Positions 7,730-17,547 are shown, counted from the first letter of the stretch. The stretch is DNA of 36,335 nt from Nonomuraea rhizosphaerae (GCF_019396405.1 NZ_JAHKRL010000489.1:1-36335); one strand, 5' to 3'. Program-made: numbers and translations. Notes: a model not told the origin generated them from the letters alone.

Positions 7730-8669
7730 GTGTCACCGGTTTCCTCTCGATGGCCGACCGCGCCAGGGCGAGGGCCAGCCTGTGGGTCCTCAGCGCCTCT
7801 TGGTAGGGCGCGCGCACGTCGGCCTCCCTACCCTGTACGGCGTCGACGAACGTCCGATCCACCCGGGTCTTGGCCTGTCCGTCCGCCTCGATCACGGTCT
7901 CGCCGTCGATGAGCAGCCGTTCCTCGCCGAGCTCCAGCGTGATGCCCTCGGCGTGCACCTCCAGCCCGGCCCGGTGTTTGCGGACGAGCAGGCTGGTGGC
8001 GGCCAGCGTCCCGGCCGCGCCGCCGGCGAAGCGCAGCACCGCGGCCGTGGCCCGGTCGACCTCACCGGCCGTGCTGTTGTCAGCCGGTACGGCGTGCACC
8101 ATGGACACCTCGCCGACCAGCACGCGGGCCAGGTCGAGGACGTGGACGGCCTGCTCGACCAGCTGACCGCCCGACATGTCCGGCTTCAGCCACCAGCCGA
8201 CCGGGGGCACCTTGTCCAGCCAGTACCCCAGCGCCAGCCGCACGGGCCGGTCCCCGAGCAGGTCCCGGGCCTGGTAGAGGATGTCGAGGTAGCGCCAGTG
8301 GTGCCCGACGGCCGAGGGCAGGCCCCGGCGGTCGAGATCCGCGGCGATCCGCTCGGCGGTGGCCAGGTCAAGGGAGAGCGGTTTTTCCACAAATAGTGGG
8401 AGATCGCATGACAGGGCGTCTTCTTCCGGGGTGCCGTGGGCGAAGGGCGGCACGCAGACGTACGCGGCGTCCAGCCCGCCGGCCTCCAGGAGGCCGGCGT
8501 GGCTCTCGAAGGCGGGCGAGCCGTGCTTCGCGGCGAGCGCCTGGGCTCTGCGCAGGTCCGGGTCGGCGACGCCGGCGATGGAAACATCCGGAAAACCGGA
8601 CAAGACGTCAGCGTGACGGGCAGCAACATTTCCGGCACCGATGATGCCGATACGCGTGATGGGCGACAC
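7707..8669 (-). CDS. Gfo/Idh/MocA family NAD(P)-dependent oxidoreductase
   Basis: 320-residue two-domain oxidoreductase. The N-terminal Rossmann fold has GAGNVA (11-16) and the family hallmark EKP (95-97, in LFVEKPLS). The catalytic region GGQLVEQAVHVLDL places His176 and Asp179 as in glucose-fructose oxidoreductase and inositol dehydrogenase relatives. GTG 8669 follows a purine-rich AAGGCGGGA. Enzymes of this family oxidise sugar or inositol hydroxyls, often at C3 of glycosides. It is first in a leftward pair with the second MDR and is divergent from gpgS across a 105-base gap that holds a palindrome. No export signal is visible. Confidence 0.9.
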   Translation of the reverse strand: MSPITRIGIIGAGNVAARHADVLSGFPDVSIAGVADPDLRRAQALAAKHGSPAFESHAGLLEAGGLDAAYVCVPPFAHGTPEEDALSCDLPLFVEKPLSLDLATAERIAADLDRRGLPSAVGHHWRYLDILYQARDLLGDRPVRLALGYWLDKVPPVGWWLKPDMSGGQLVEQAVHVLDLARVLVGEVSMVHAVPADNSTAGEVDRATAAVLRFAGGAAGTLAATSLLVRKHRAGLEVHAEGITLELGEERLLIDGETVIEADGQAKTRVDRTFVDAVQGREADVRAPYQEALRTHRLALALARSAIERKPVTLDQRLEH

Positions 8670-8688
8670 GTCCCGCCTTATCCCACAA

Positions 8689-8703
8689 TTTCATTGAATG
8701 AAA
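8689..8703. promoter_or_regulatory. Palindromic candidate operator between the oxidoreductase and gpgS genes
   Basis: TTTCATT-G-AATGAAA is a perfect 15-base odd-centred inverted repeat in the 105-base divergent space. It is AT-rich against a GC-rich background. It lies 19 bases from the oxidoreductase start and 71 from the gpgS start, so a bound regulator could affect both. The binding protein is unknown; TTTCA/TGAAA half-sites are seen for several sugar regulators, which is only suggestive. Confidence 0.5.
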
Positions 8704-8774
8704 CGAAGATGTTCAGAGATGCCTTGATGGGGCAGATGTCGCCGACCTGAACAGAACAGATCGGGGCATACTGC

Positions 8775-9746
8775 ATGGGGAAAGATTTGCGGGCCTTGTC
8801 CAGAGTCCAGGAATGGTACGGCCCCCACTCGAGCGTCGCGGCCGAGTGGCCGGTCGAAGCCCTCCTGCTGGCCAAGGGAACGACCACGGTGAGTGTCGTC
8901 CTGCCTGCTCGTGACGAAGAGAGCACAGTGGGCGAGATCGTCACCGTGATCCGCCGCGACCTCGTCGAACGGGCACCCCTCGTGGACGAGATCGTCGTCG
9001 TCGATTCCAACTCCACCGATTCGACCGCCGCCGTGGCCGCCGCCGCCGGAGCCCGCGTGGTGGCGCAGAACGCCGTACTGTCGCACCTTCCACCGCTGAC
9101 CGGCAAAGGGGAGGCGCTGTGGAAGGGGCTGGCCGCCGCCAAGGGCGACCTGATCGTGTTCGTGGACGCCGATCTGCGCAACTTCGGCTCCCACTTCGTC
9201 TCCGGGCTGCTCGGGCCGCTGCTCCTGGACCCCAAGACCCACTTCGTCAAGGCCGCCTACGAACGCCCGTACACCGGCGAGGACGGCGTGCCCCAGCGCG
9301 GCGGCGGCGGCCGGGTCACCGAGCTGCTGGCCAGGCCGTTGCTCAACCTGTTCTGGCCGGAGCTGGCGGGGTTCGTCCAGCCGCTCGGCGGTGAGTACGC
9401 CGCCCGCCGCGAGGTCCTGGAACAGGTCCCGTTCGTCACCGAGTACGGCGTCGAGTTCGGCCTGCTGGTCGACCTGCTCGAACTGACCGGCCTGGACGCG
9501 ATGGCCCAGGTCGACCTCGGCACCAGGACACACGCGCACCAGCCGATGCCCGCGCTGGGCCGGATGGCCGGCCAGATCATGCTCACCGCCTGGTCCCGCC
9601 TGGAACGGCAGGGCCGGGTGGTGAGCGCGCAATCGCCCGATCACATGCTGCTGCAGTTCGGGCTGGACGGGGAGACGGACCTGGTGGACATGACCGTCGC
9701 CGAGCGGCCTCCGCTCGCCACGCTCGCGGTGGGGGACGTCGCGTGA
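8775..9746 (+). CDS. gpgS: Glucosyl-3-phosphoglycerate synthase (GT81 family)
   Basis: 323-residue cytoplasmic glycosyltransferase that transfers glucose from NDP-glucose to 3-phosphoglycerate, the first step to glucosylglycerate and, in mycobacteria, to methylglucose lipopolysaccharide. Visible signatures are VVLPARDEE (41-49) at the nucleotide site, VDSNSTDST (76-84), the metal-binding VDAD (130-133), GGGGRVTELLARPLLN (176-191) in the acceptor region, and HAHQPMPALGRMAGQIM near residues 253-269, as in Rv1208-type GpgS. ATG 8775 is assumed; the ribosome site is weak (CGGGG eight bases upstream) and TTG 8787 or 8796 are alternatives. No phosphatase gene (GpgP) is seen beside it, so dephosphorylation would be encoded elsewhere. 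Confidence 0.9.
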   Translation: MGKDLRALSRVQEWYGPHSSVAAEWPVEALLLAKGTTTVSVVLPARDEESTVGEIVTVIRRDLVERAPLVDEIVVVDSNSTDSTAAVAAAAGARVVAQNAVLSHLPPLTGKGEALWKGLAAAKGDLIVFVDADLRNFGSHFVSGLLGPLLLDPKTHFVKAAYERPYTGEDGVPQRGGGGRVTELLARPLLNLFWPELAGFVQPLGGEYAARREVLEQVPFVTEYGVEFGLLVDLLELTGLDAMAQVDLGTRTHAHQPMPALGRMAGQIMLTAWSRLERQGRVVSAQSPDHMLLQFGLDGETDLVDMTVAERPPLATLAVGDVA

Positions 9747-10861
9747 ACATCCTGATGAACGCCGGGCCATGGCTGCCCGTACCGCCCGCCGGCTACGGCG
9801 GGATCGAGAACGTGGTCGCCACGCTCGTGCCCTGCCTGCGCGAACGCGGGGTGCGGATCGTGCTGGCCTCCGTCGGGTCGAGCACGATCGAGGTGGACGA
9901 GCTGATCAGCGTCTTCGACGAGGGCCAGTTCGGCGACCTGCAGAAGCCGTACAACCAGGTCATGGGCATCGCGCACGCCCATCAGGCCCGCGTGGCGCGC
10001 GAGATCGCCGCCCGCGACGACCTCGACCTGGTCCACGACCACCTGGAGGTGGTGGGACCGGCCGTGCTGGCCGCGCTCGGCGGCCCGCCCGTCCTGCACA
10101 CGCTGCACTGGGACCTGCGCAAGCACGCCGCCTTCTATGGAGCGTTCCCGCGCTCGATCGCGGTCAACGGCGTGTCGGACTCCCAGATCGCCCGCGCGCC
10201 GGAGGCGCTGCGCGCGGCCTCGCTCGGCTCCGTCCTGCTGGCCACCCCGCTGGCCGACCGCGACATCCGCGCCGAACGCGGCGAGCACCTGGCCGTCATG
10301 GGCAGGGTCTGCGGGCTCAAGGGGCAGCACGTGGCGGCCAGGATCTGCCAGAAGCTGGGCCTGCCGCTCGTCCTGGCCGGGCCGGTGAGCGGCCTGGACA
10401 CCCCCGCCGAGCTGGAGGCGGTCGTCCAGGACCCGGAGCATCCGCTGCACGGGCACCCCGACGTCCGCTACTACGCGGACACGCTCGCGCCCTACCTCGA
10501 CGGCGACCTGGTGCGCTGGATCGGCTCGGTGGGCGGCGACACGCGCGACCAGCTCTACGCCTCCGCGCGAGCCGCGCTGTTCCCCATCCAATGGGACGAA
10601 CCCGGCGGCACCGCCGTGGTGGAGGCCCTGTCGCTGGGGGTGCCGCCGGTGGCGCTGCGGCGCGGCTGCATGCCGGAGATCATCGAGCACGGGCGTACCG
10701 GGTTCCTCGCCGACACGGAGGAGGAGCTGGCCGAATGGGTGCTGCGGATCGACGAGATCGACCCGGAGGAGTGCCGCGCGGAGGCGCGCCGCCGCTTCTC
10801 GCCGTCGGTCATGGCCGACCGCTACCTGGAGCTGTACGAGCAGGTGCGGAAACGGTCCTAG
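9743..10861 (+). CDS. GT4-family (GT-B fold) glycosyltransferase
   Basis: 372-residue retaining glycosyltransferase. The N-terminus has the acceptor-side loop PPAGYGGIENVV, typical of GT4 enzymes. The C-terminal donor domain has the E-x7-E pattern at Glu286 and Glu294 (EPGGTAVVE), followed by PPVALRRGCMPEII and GRTGFL. GTG 9743 overlaps the gpgS stop as GTGA, with GGGGGA six bases upstream, so the two enzymes are translationally coupled and probably work in one pathway, for example extending or decorating a glucosylglycerate-type product (inference). Donor and acceptor cannot be read from sequence. Its stop shares the four bases CTAG with the stop of the facing stress-protein gene. Confidence 0.88.
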   Translation: MNILMNAGPWLPVPPAGYGGIENVVATLVPCLRERGVRIVLASVGSSTIEVDELISVFDEGQFGDLQKPYNQVMGIAHAHQARVAREIAARDDLDLVHDHLEVVGPAVLAALGGPPVLHTLHWDLRKHAAFYGAFPRSIAVNGVSDSQIARAPEALRAASLGSVLLATPLADRDIRAERGEHLAVMGRVCGLKGQHVAARICQKLGLPLVLAGPVSGLDTPAELEAVVQDPEHPLHGHPDVRYYADTLAPYLDGDLVRWIGSVGGDTRDQLYASARAALFPIQWDEPGGTAVVEALSLGVPPVALRRGCMPEIIEHGRTGFLADTEEELAEWVLRIDEIDPEECRAEARRRFSPSVMADRYLELYEQVRKRS

Positions 10862-11652
10862 GAGAAACCGCGGGGCAGGACGGCGACCGGGCACGCGGCT
10901 GACTTGAGCACCTTCATCGCCACCTCCCCGAGGAAGACCCGGTGCGGCTGCGCGTCCTCGCTGGCCGCGCAGACGAGCAGCTCACCGGGCAGCCACTCGA
11001 TCGTCGCGAGGGCCGCGGCCACGTCGTGCCCCTCGGCGATCTCCGACTCCGCCTCGATCCCGGTCGTCTCCCAGGCCAGGCGTACGGCCAGCGCCAGGTC
11101 GTCGCCGAGCCGGCCGGGATCCTCCGTACGCAGGTCCAGCGTGATCAGCCGGAGCGGCGCCCCCAGCCGGAGCGCGGCCCGCGCCACCCGCTCCACGGCG
11201 GCGTCGCACTGCGGCCGGTGCACGTACGCCAGCGTGAGCCGCGACGGCTCGTCCGGCGGCAGGTAGCCCGACGGCGCCAGCATCACCGCCTCGGGGGACA
11301 GGTGCAGCAGGTGGTCGGACGTGGCGCCGATCGTGATGCCGCCGTGCCGGCCGCCGCGCGCCGACCCGGCCACGATCAGGTCCGCCTTGATCCGGCTCGC
11401 CAGCACCGCCAGGCCGCGCCCGGAGCCCCTGCTCTCGAACGCCATGTACTCGGCCGGCACGTCGCCCAGCTCCTTGGCCGCGTGCGCCAGGTTGGCCTGC
11501 GCCTCGACCGCCAGCCCCGGGCTGCCCGGCGGGTAGATCACCGCCACGGTGAGCTCGCCGCCGGTGACCCGCGTGATCGCGGCACCCAGGGCGAGAGCGT
11601 CGCTTCCCCCTGCGTCGCCGTTGTACCCGACGATCACGTGCTCTCCGATCAC
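10858..11652 (-). CDS. Universal stress protein with two UspA domains
   Basis: 264-residue tandem Usp protein. Domain 1 (about 1-125) starts VIVGYNGDAGGSDAL and ends with an ATP-loop-like GSARGGRHGGITIGATSD. Domain 2 (about 133-264) ends VLKSAACPVAVLPRG, the standard Usp C-terminus, but lacks the Gly-x2-Gly-x9-Gly-Ser loop. The asymmetry suggests ATP binding only in the first half (inference). GTG 11652 follows AAGGA with six bases between. Tandem Usp proteins are common in actinomycetes and respond to redox, hypoxia or stationary phase; no matching operator was identified upstream. The gene is transcribed alone, divergent from the PAP2 gene. Confidence 0.92.
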   Translation of the reverse strand: MIGEHVIVGYNGDAGGSDALALGAAITRVTGGELTVAVIYPPGSPGLAVEAQANLAHAAKELGDVPAEYMAFESRGSGRGLAVLASRIKADLIVAGSARGGRHGGITIGATSDHLLHLSPEAVMLAPSGYLPPDEPSRLTLAYVHRPQCDAAVERVARAALRLGAPLRLITLDLRTEDPGRLGDDLALAVRLAWETTGIEAESEIAEGHDVAAALATIEWLPGELLVCAASEDAQPHRVFLGEVAMKVLKSAACPVAVLPRGFS

Positions 11653-11695
11653 GGATGGTCCTTACCCGCTGTGAGCTGGGCATACGCCTCCACTC

Positions 11696-11719
11696 TCCTC
11701 CATACGGAGGACCCCTTTT
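11696..11719 (+). terminator. Short hairpin followed by TTTT in the divergent usp/PAP2 gap
   Basis: TCCTCC-ATAC-GGAGGA forms a six-pair stem with a four-base loop, followed by CCCCTTTT on the + strand. It lies in the 152-base gap between two divergent genes, so there is no obvious transcript for it to end. It may instead be an attenuator in a leader, or chance. Confidence 0.3.
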
Positions 11720-11804
11720 CAGGAATTTTGGTCGTTTGGTGGAGATGTCGGACGGTGATCGTTTGTAGGGTCGCGTCATCACCGGTTCATCGATTGGACA
11801 TGTT

Positions 11805-14213
<2,409 letters not shown>

Positions 14214-14217
<4 letters not shown>

Positions 14218-15173
14218 CAGGCGCGGGGAGTGGCGGCTCGCCGTGCTCGCTCGACCAGATCGGCCGCGGCGGCCGCCCATTCCCCGTGCTCGAAGACGAA
14301 CCCCGCGCCGAGCAACCTGCCCGGGACCACCCGGCGGCTCTTGAACAGCAGCTCGGTGTCCGATCGCAACGCGAGCGCGCCGAGCTCCGCCATCCACCTG
14401 GTCGCAGGCAGCCCCACCGGAACACCCCATGCCTGCCGCAGCACCCGCATGAACGCGCGCTGCGGCAGAGGACCGGGAGCGGCGAGGTTGACCGCCCCGC
14501 CGAGATCATCCCGCTGGGCCAGAAACTGAACAGCCCGGACAAAATCCCGCTCGTGGATCCATGACACGTACTGCGCCCCGCCCGCCACCGGACCACCCAG
14601 CCCGATCCGCGCCATCCGCGACAGAACGTCGAAGACCCCGCCCCGATCCGGACTCATCACCATGGCGGTGCGCAGGCTCACCTTACGCGTGTGCGGGGTC
14701 TCGGCCTCCTCCTGCGCCCGCTCCCACTCCTTCGCGATCTTGACGCTGTACGCCCAGTAACGCGGGACATCGGGCTCCGCGCCGCCGATCACACCGGTGG
14801 CCTCGTCGTTGGGCGCGTCGAAGCGGTGGGCGTAAATGGTGGCGGTGCTCATCTGCAACCAGACCCGGGGCGGCAGCGCGGCGGCCGCGATCGCCTCCCC
14901 CACGGCCCGGGCGGAGCGCACCCGCGAGTCCATCATCGCCTGGAGGCTCGCCGGGGTGTAACGGCAGTTCACGCTGCGCCCGGCCAGGTTGACGACAAGG
15001 TCGCTGCCGTCGACCTCCCTCACCCACGGCCCCAGGCTCTCGCCGTCCCAGTGAACCTCACGCTCGCGTACCGGTCGCCTGGTCAGGATGACGACCTCAT
15101 GGCCGCCGGCCGTGAGCGCCCGATCGAGAATCGCCCCGACCTGCCCCGTTCCTCCCGCCAGCACCACCTTCAT
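14214..15173 (-). CDS. TIGR01777-family NAD-dependent epimerase-like protein
   Basis: 319-residue extended short-chain dehydrogenase fold, YfcH/SulA-like. The nucleotide loop is GGTGQVG (7-13). The conserved NLAGRSVNCRY, STATIYAHR and YVSWIHERDF blocks and the C-terminal DUF1731-like region (QAWGVPVGLPATRW to FKSRRVVPGRLL) are all present, so length and domain order are complete. ATG 15173 overlaps the upstream stop as ATGA and has GGGAGAG six bases before it. The family has no firmly established substrate. Its partner is the small unknown gene upstream, with which it is translationally coupled. Confidence 0.9.
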
Positions 15174-15757
15174 CAGGCGCTCTCCCACCGCAGGCGCTCC
15201 AGGAATCCCCGCTCCCCGATGGCGTACTCATGGAAGGCCCGCCGGATCTCCTCCAGCTCACCGACCTCCGCCCGCCGCAGCGTCCCTTCCTTGTACTCCA
15301 CCTCAAATCCCCCCTTTTCGGGAGAAACCTGGATGAAGTGCCGCCCGAAGTTCACCAGCGCCACGAACGGGTTCTGCGGCGCCATGGTGCCCAGCACGTC
15401 GCGCACCAGGCCCAGATCGGGATCGTGCACCACCATCCCGTCCCCGGTGTGCAGCTGCATCCCCTCGTACACGCCGAGCGGCGCGACGTTGTGCACCAGA
15501 TCCCGCTGCGGGTCGTAACAGACCAGCCCATGCGCCCGTGCGACCCCGAACACCTGCCCGGACATCTCATCCATCGTGTCCGGGGTCATCGTCACCAGCA
15601 CATGTCCTGGATAAGCCGTGACAACACCCGGCAGCTCCTTGGCCACCTCGGGCACGTCTGTCGTGGGCTCGCCCCGCTTGGCCTCCAGGTAGACGGCCCG
15701 CGCCTGATCCTTGCCGATCGGCGCGGCCTCGTCCCAGACCATCAACTCAACGCTCAT
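15173..15757 (-). CDS. Hypothetical protein, 194 aa
   Basis: I do not recognise a named family. The protein is soluble and acidic, with no signal peptide or membrane segment. It starts MSVELMVWDEAAPIGKDQA and has a repeated 'HNVAPLGVYEG / HTGDGMVVHDPD' sheet-like middle, and ends with a charged helix (RRAEVGELEEIRRAFHEY). ATG 15757 is chosen because residues before it in the longer frame (to 15847) run into mscL and look non-coding; the ribosome site is weak. It is coupled to the TIGR01777 gene by ATGA, which suggests joint function, unknown. Confidence 0.75.
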   Translation of the reverse strand: MSVELMVWDEAAPIGKDQARAVYLEAKRGEPTTDVPEVAKELPGVVTAYPGHVLVTMTPDTMDEMSGQVFGVARAHGLVCYDPQRDLVHNVAPLGVYEGMQLHTGDGMVVHDPDLGLVRDVLGTMAPQNPFVALVNFGRHFIQVSPEKGGFEVEYKEGTLRRAEVGELEEIRRAFHEYAIGERGFLERLRWESA

Positions 15758-15795
15758 CCGCCCATCTTGTCGGATGCCGTCCCGCCGGCTGCCGC

Positions 15796-16215
15796 CTACT
15801 GCGGTTTGTGCGAGTCCGGGACCAGCTCCGCGGTGCAGTGAGCACACCGCCGCGCCTCCGCCGGAATCTCACTCAGACACTCCGGGCACTCCTTGGTCGT
15901 GGCCGCCTTGTCCTTCTCGAACAACGCCACCAGCCGGTTCATCGGCGCCACGATCAGCCAGTAGACCACCGCCGCGATGACGATGAAGGTGATGAGGTGG
16001 TTGAGGAAGTCACCGTACTTGAACTGGCTGCCGTTGATCGTGAAGGTGTACTGGGCGAAGTCCGGCTGCTTGCCGCCGGTGATCGCCCCGATCAGAGGGG
16101 TGATGAGGTCGGCGACCAGCGCCTGCACCAGGCCGCTGAAGGTGGCCCCGACAATGACCGCGATCGCCAACTCGACGATGTTGCCACGTAACAGAAACTT
16201 CCTGAATCCGCCCAT
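15796..16215 (-). CDS. mscL: Large-conductance mechanosensitive channel with C-terminal zinc ribbon
   Basis: 139-residue MscL, a pentameric channel that releases solutes during hypo-osmotic shock. The N-terminal amphipathic helix FRKFLLRGNIVELAIAVIVG (4-23) leads into TM1, the pore-lining segment, and TM2 is at about 72-92 (NHLITFIVIAAVVYWLIVA). The normal C-terminal helix is followed by CPEC (110-113) and CAHC (124-127), a zinc-ribbon-like pair not found in E. coli MscL. This tail would lie in the cytoplasm. The start codon is part of a 15-base palindrome (16213-16227). It sits before the unknown small gene on the same strand, 38 bases away. Confidence 0.95.
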   Translation of the reverse strand: MGGFRKFLLRGNIVELAIAVIVGATFSGLVQALVADLITPLIGAITGGKQPDFAQYTFTINGSQFKYGDFLNHLITFIVIAAVVYWLIVAPMNRLVALFEKDKAATTKECPECLSEIPAEARRCAHCTAELVPDSHKPQ

Positions 16216-16227
16216 AGCATCGCTATG
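16213..16227 (-). promoter_or_regulatory. Palindrome overlapping the mscL start codon
   Basis: CATAGC-GAT-GCTATG, read on the mscL strand, is a perfect inverted repeat whose last three bases are the ATG start. No clear Shine-Dalgarno site is present upstream. In RNA it could hide the start codon; as DNA it could be an operator. Effect not shown by sequence alone. Confidence 0.4.
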
Positions 16228-16269
16228 TAGCCGGTCGAAGGACAGTCAAACGCTACGCGGTCCTGATGT

Positions 16270-16281
16270 CGGCATATGCCG
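16270..16281. promoter_or_regulatory. CGGCATATGCCG palindrome upstream of mscL
   Basis: A perfect 12-base palindrome, 55 bases upstream of mscL and 48 bases after the end of the first DUF397 gene. Its core half-site GGCATA recurs as an inverted pair upstream of the XRE regulator gene (18545-18571), so the two may be bound by the same protein, perhaps that regulator (inference). Confidence 0.4.
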
Positions 16282-16328
16282 GGGCTCGTGGTGAAACCTT
16301 GATCTTGCACAGAGCCATGTGCGGAACG

Positions 16329-16553
16329 TTACCGCTGGTCAGGCCTGGAAGCGAGCTGTTCCCGATCGAAGAGACCCTTCTTCGCTCCTTCGATGAAGGT
16401 ATCCCACTCTTCGTACGTGAACGCTTGGACGGCGCCGGTGACGTCCGTGCTGCCCCGCACCCAAACCCGGTTGTCCAGCACGGTGACTTCGACGCATGAG
16501 CCGTTGTTACACGAGTGCCAGACGGCGCGGCTTAGGCCAGGTGGGGGTTTCAT
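16329..16553 (-). CDS. DUF397 domain-containing small protein
   Basis: 74 residues, nearly all of it the DUF397 domain: WHSCNNGSCVEVTVLDNRVWVRGS, read as the usual Trp/Ser/Asn-Gly/Cys-Val-Glu-Val start, then FTYEEWDTFIEGAKKG. DUF397 proteins are small partners of WhiJ-like XRE/DUF5753 regulators and influence development and antibiotic production in streptomycetes. ATG 16553 has GGGAGG six bases upstream. It lies on the same strand as the second DUF397 gene and the regulator at 17548-18387, but terminator-like hairpins separate them, so each may have its own promoter. Confidence 0.9.
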   Translation of the reverse strand: MKPPPGLSRAVWHSCNNGSCVEVTVLDNRVWVRGSTDVTGAVQAFTYEEWDTFIEGAKKGLFDREQLASRPDQR

Positions 16554-16671
16554 GCGCTACCTCCCGCAGAGTCGGCTATAGGGGTTTGCGCCGACGCGAT
16601 TTTACTACTGTGCCGAGAGGGCGTTTGTGGCCGTTGTGATTCAAGAGGAGCATGTGGAGAACGGGTCGCTT

Positions 16672-16701
16672 CGGGGTGGCCATCTGCTGATGCCCACCCC
16701 G
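16672..16701 (-). terminator. Hairpin terminator after the second DUF397 gene
   Basis: CGGGGTGG-C-CATC pairs with GATG-C-CCACCCCG around a TGCT loop: twelve pairs with one C-C mismatch. It lies 22 bases beyond the stop of the DUF397 gene at 16724-16924 in its reading direction. There is no long U-run, as is normal in actinomycetes. Confidence 0.55.
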
Positions 16702-16723
16702 CTTCACGTAAAGCTCGAGTCTG

Positions 16724-16924
16724 TTATTCGCCGCCCTGAAGCCGGTTGACGAATTTACGCCACTCGGCGATGGTGAAAGTTAGTACAGGGCCGTTCTGGA
16801 CTTTGTTGTCGCGAACGCCTATGGTGTTGTCGGAGATGCGGGCGACCTCTACGCAGTTTCCGTTGTTGCAGCGTGATGAAGTGCGCCACTGAATATCCGT
16901 TTCAATATTCGACGGATTAGGCAC
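16724..16924 (-). CDS. DUF397 domain-containing small protein
   Basis: 66-residue DUF397 protein: WRTSSRCNNGNCVEVARI, then GVRDNK and LTFTIAEWRKFVNRL. It is closer to the family consensus than the copy at 16329-16553. GTG 16924 follows AGGAGG with five bases between, a strong site. It lies about 620 bases downstream of a WhiJ-like regulator gene on the same strand, with an intervening strong hairpin. In this family the small protein and the regulator are usually functional partners. Codon use is visibly less GC-rich than in the neighbouring housekeeping genes, in line with an accessory origin. Confidence 0.9.
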   Translation of the reverse strand: MPNPSNIETDIQWRTSSRCNNGNCVEVARISDNTIGVRDNKVQNGPVLTFTIAEWRKFVNRLQGGE

Positions 16925-16994
16925 GGTGCCTCCTCTACGTTTATAGCCGCACGCTCAGGTCGGGCGACGTGCAGCAGAAGCAAGGTGAAATGGG

Positions 16995-17029
16995 CGATCG
17001 GGCACAGAAGAACCCCCTGTGCCCGATCG
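16995..17029 (-). terminator. Strong 13-bp hairpin, likely terminator
   Basis: CGATCGGGCACAG and CTGTGCCCGATCG pair perfectly around a nine-base loop. It is on the upstream side of the second DUF397 gene, 71 bases before its start, and 47 bases beyond the possible small ORF at 17077-17283. It would stop leftward transcripts from the regulator before they reach the DUF397 genes. Confidence 0.65.
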
Positions 17030-17076
17030 GCTGGAGATTGCGCTCTCCAGTAGACGTGAGAGACGCACTTTATCAC

Positions 17077-17283
17077 TCATGCACTTGCCAGTGGCGCTTG
17101 CCTTGGAGGTATTTCTGCACGCTTTACCTGGACAAAGGCGCTCAGAGCCTCCCATAGCAGCAGACTCGTGACACGTTGGGGGAGTCCGGGTAGCTTGGTG
17201 CGGGATCGAAGCCCGTGCGACGGCAACGAGTGGTGATCGCCGCAAGTCCCTGCAGCGACCCTTCGGGACAGGCCGATCGGCAC
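17077..17283 (-). CDS. Possible small ORF, 68 aa, unknown
   Basis: Starts at GTG 17283 with GGAGGAG six bases upstream, one of the better ribosome sites in the patch, and is followed by the strong hairpin at 16995-17029. The product is basic, begins MPIGLSRRVAAG and has a hydrophobic-aromatic centre, PQRVTSLLLWEALSAFVQV. I recognise no family. Codon bias is weak, so this may be a chance frame or the tail of a degraded gene. Confidence 0.25.
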   Translation of the reverse strand: MPIGLSRRVAAGTCGDHHSLPSHGLRSRTKLPGLPQRVTSLLLWEALSAFVQVKRAEIPPRQAPLASA

Positions 17284-17547
17284 GTGCTTCTCCTCCAATG
17301 CGTTACGAGGTCGCAGTCTGCTTGCCGCAACAGAAAGAAAGCAGTGATCGGCCGGTCGGTGATCGAATATGTTGGTGTGCGAATCTGCTCGTTTACCGCC
17401 GCCATGAGAGCGTGCGGAACGGTGGCCTGTGTGTGCTGTCGGCCATCCGGTGAGATAAATTTCCGCTTCACAGTTCCAGGCATTGTCATATGGCGAGACG
17501 CGCCGCCTCGCATAATACGCTGAAGCCGTAGGTCGGGGCGACATTAG

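Larger units (their letters stand above)
16925..17547. other. 623-base stretch with lower GC and no confident gene
   Basis: Six frames were read. The longer frames on the - strand (17077-17544, 17142-17513) lack recognisable domains and have irregular codon use. The stretch holds one strong hairpin (16995-17029) and one small frame with a good ribosome site (17077-17283). It could be a decayed gene, for instance the anti-sigma-like ATPase that often accompanies WhiJ/DUF397 genes, but no ATPase motif is left to support that. Confidence 0.5.

Noticed and set aside
8384-8392. TTTTCCACA, a possible single DnaA box
   Set aside because: One mismatch, isolated and inside a coding gene; expected by chance.
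17142-17513. 123-aa frame on the - strand
   Set aside because: No recognised domain, Cys/Arg-rich C-terminus and irregular codon use; kept only as a possible remnant in the description of the 623-base stretch.
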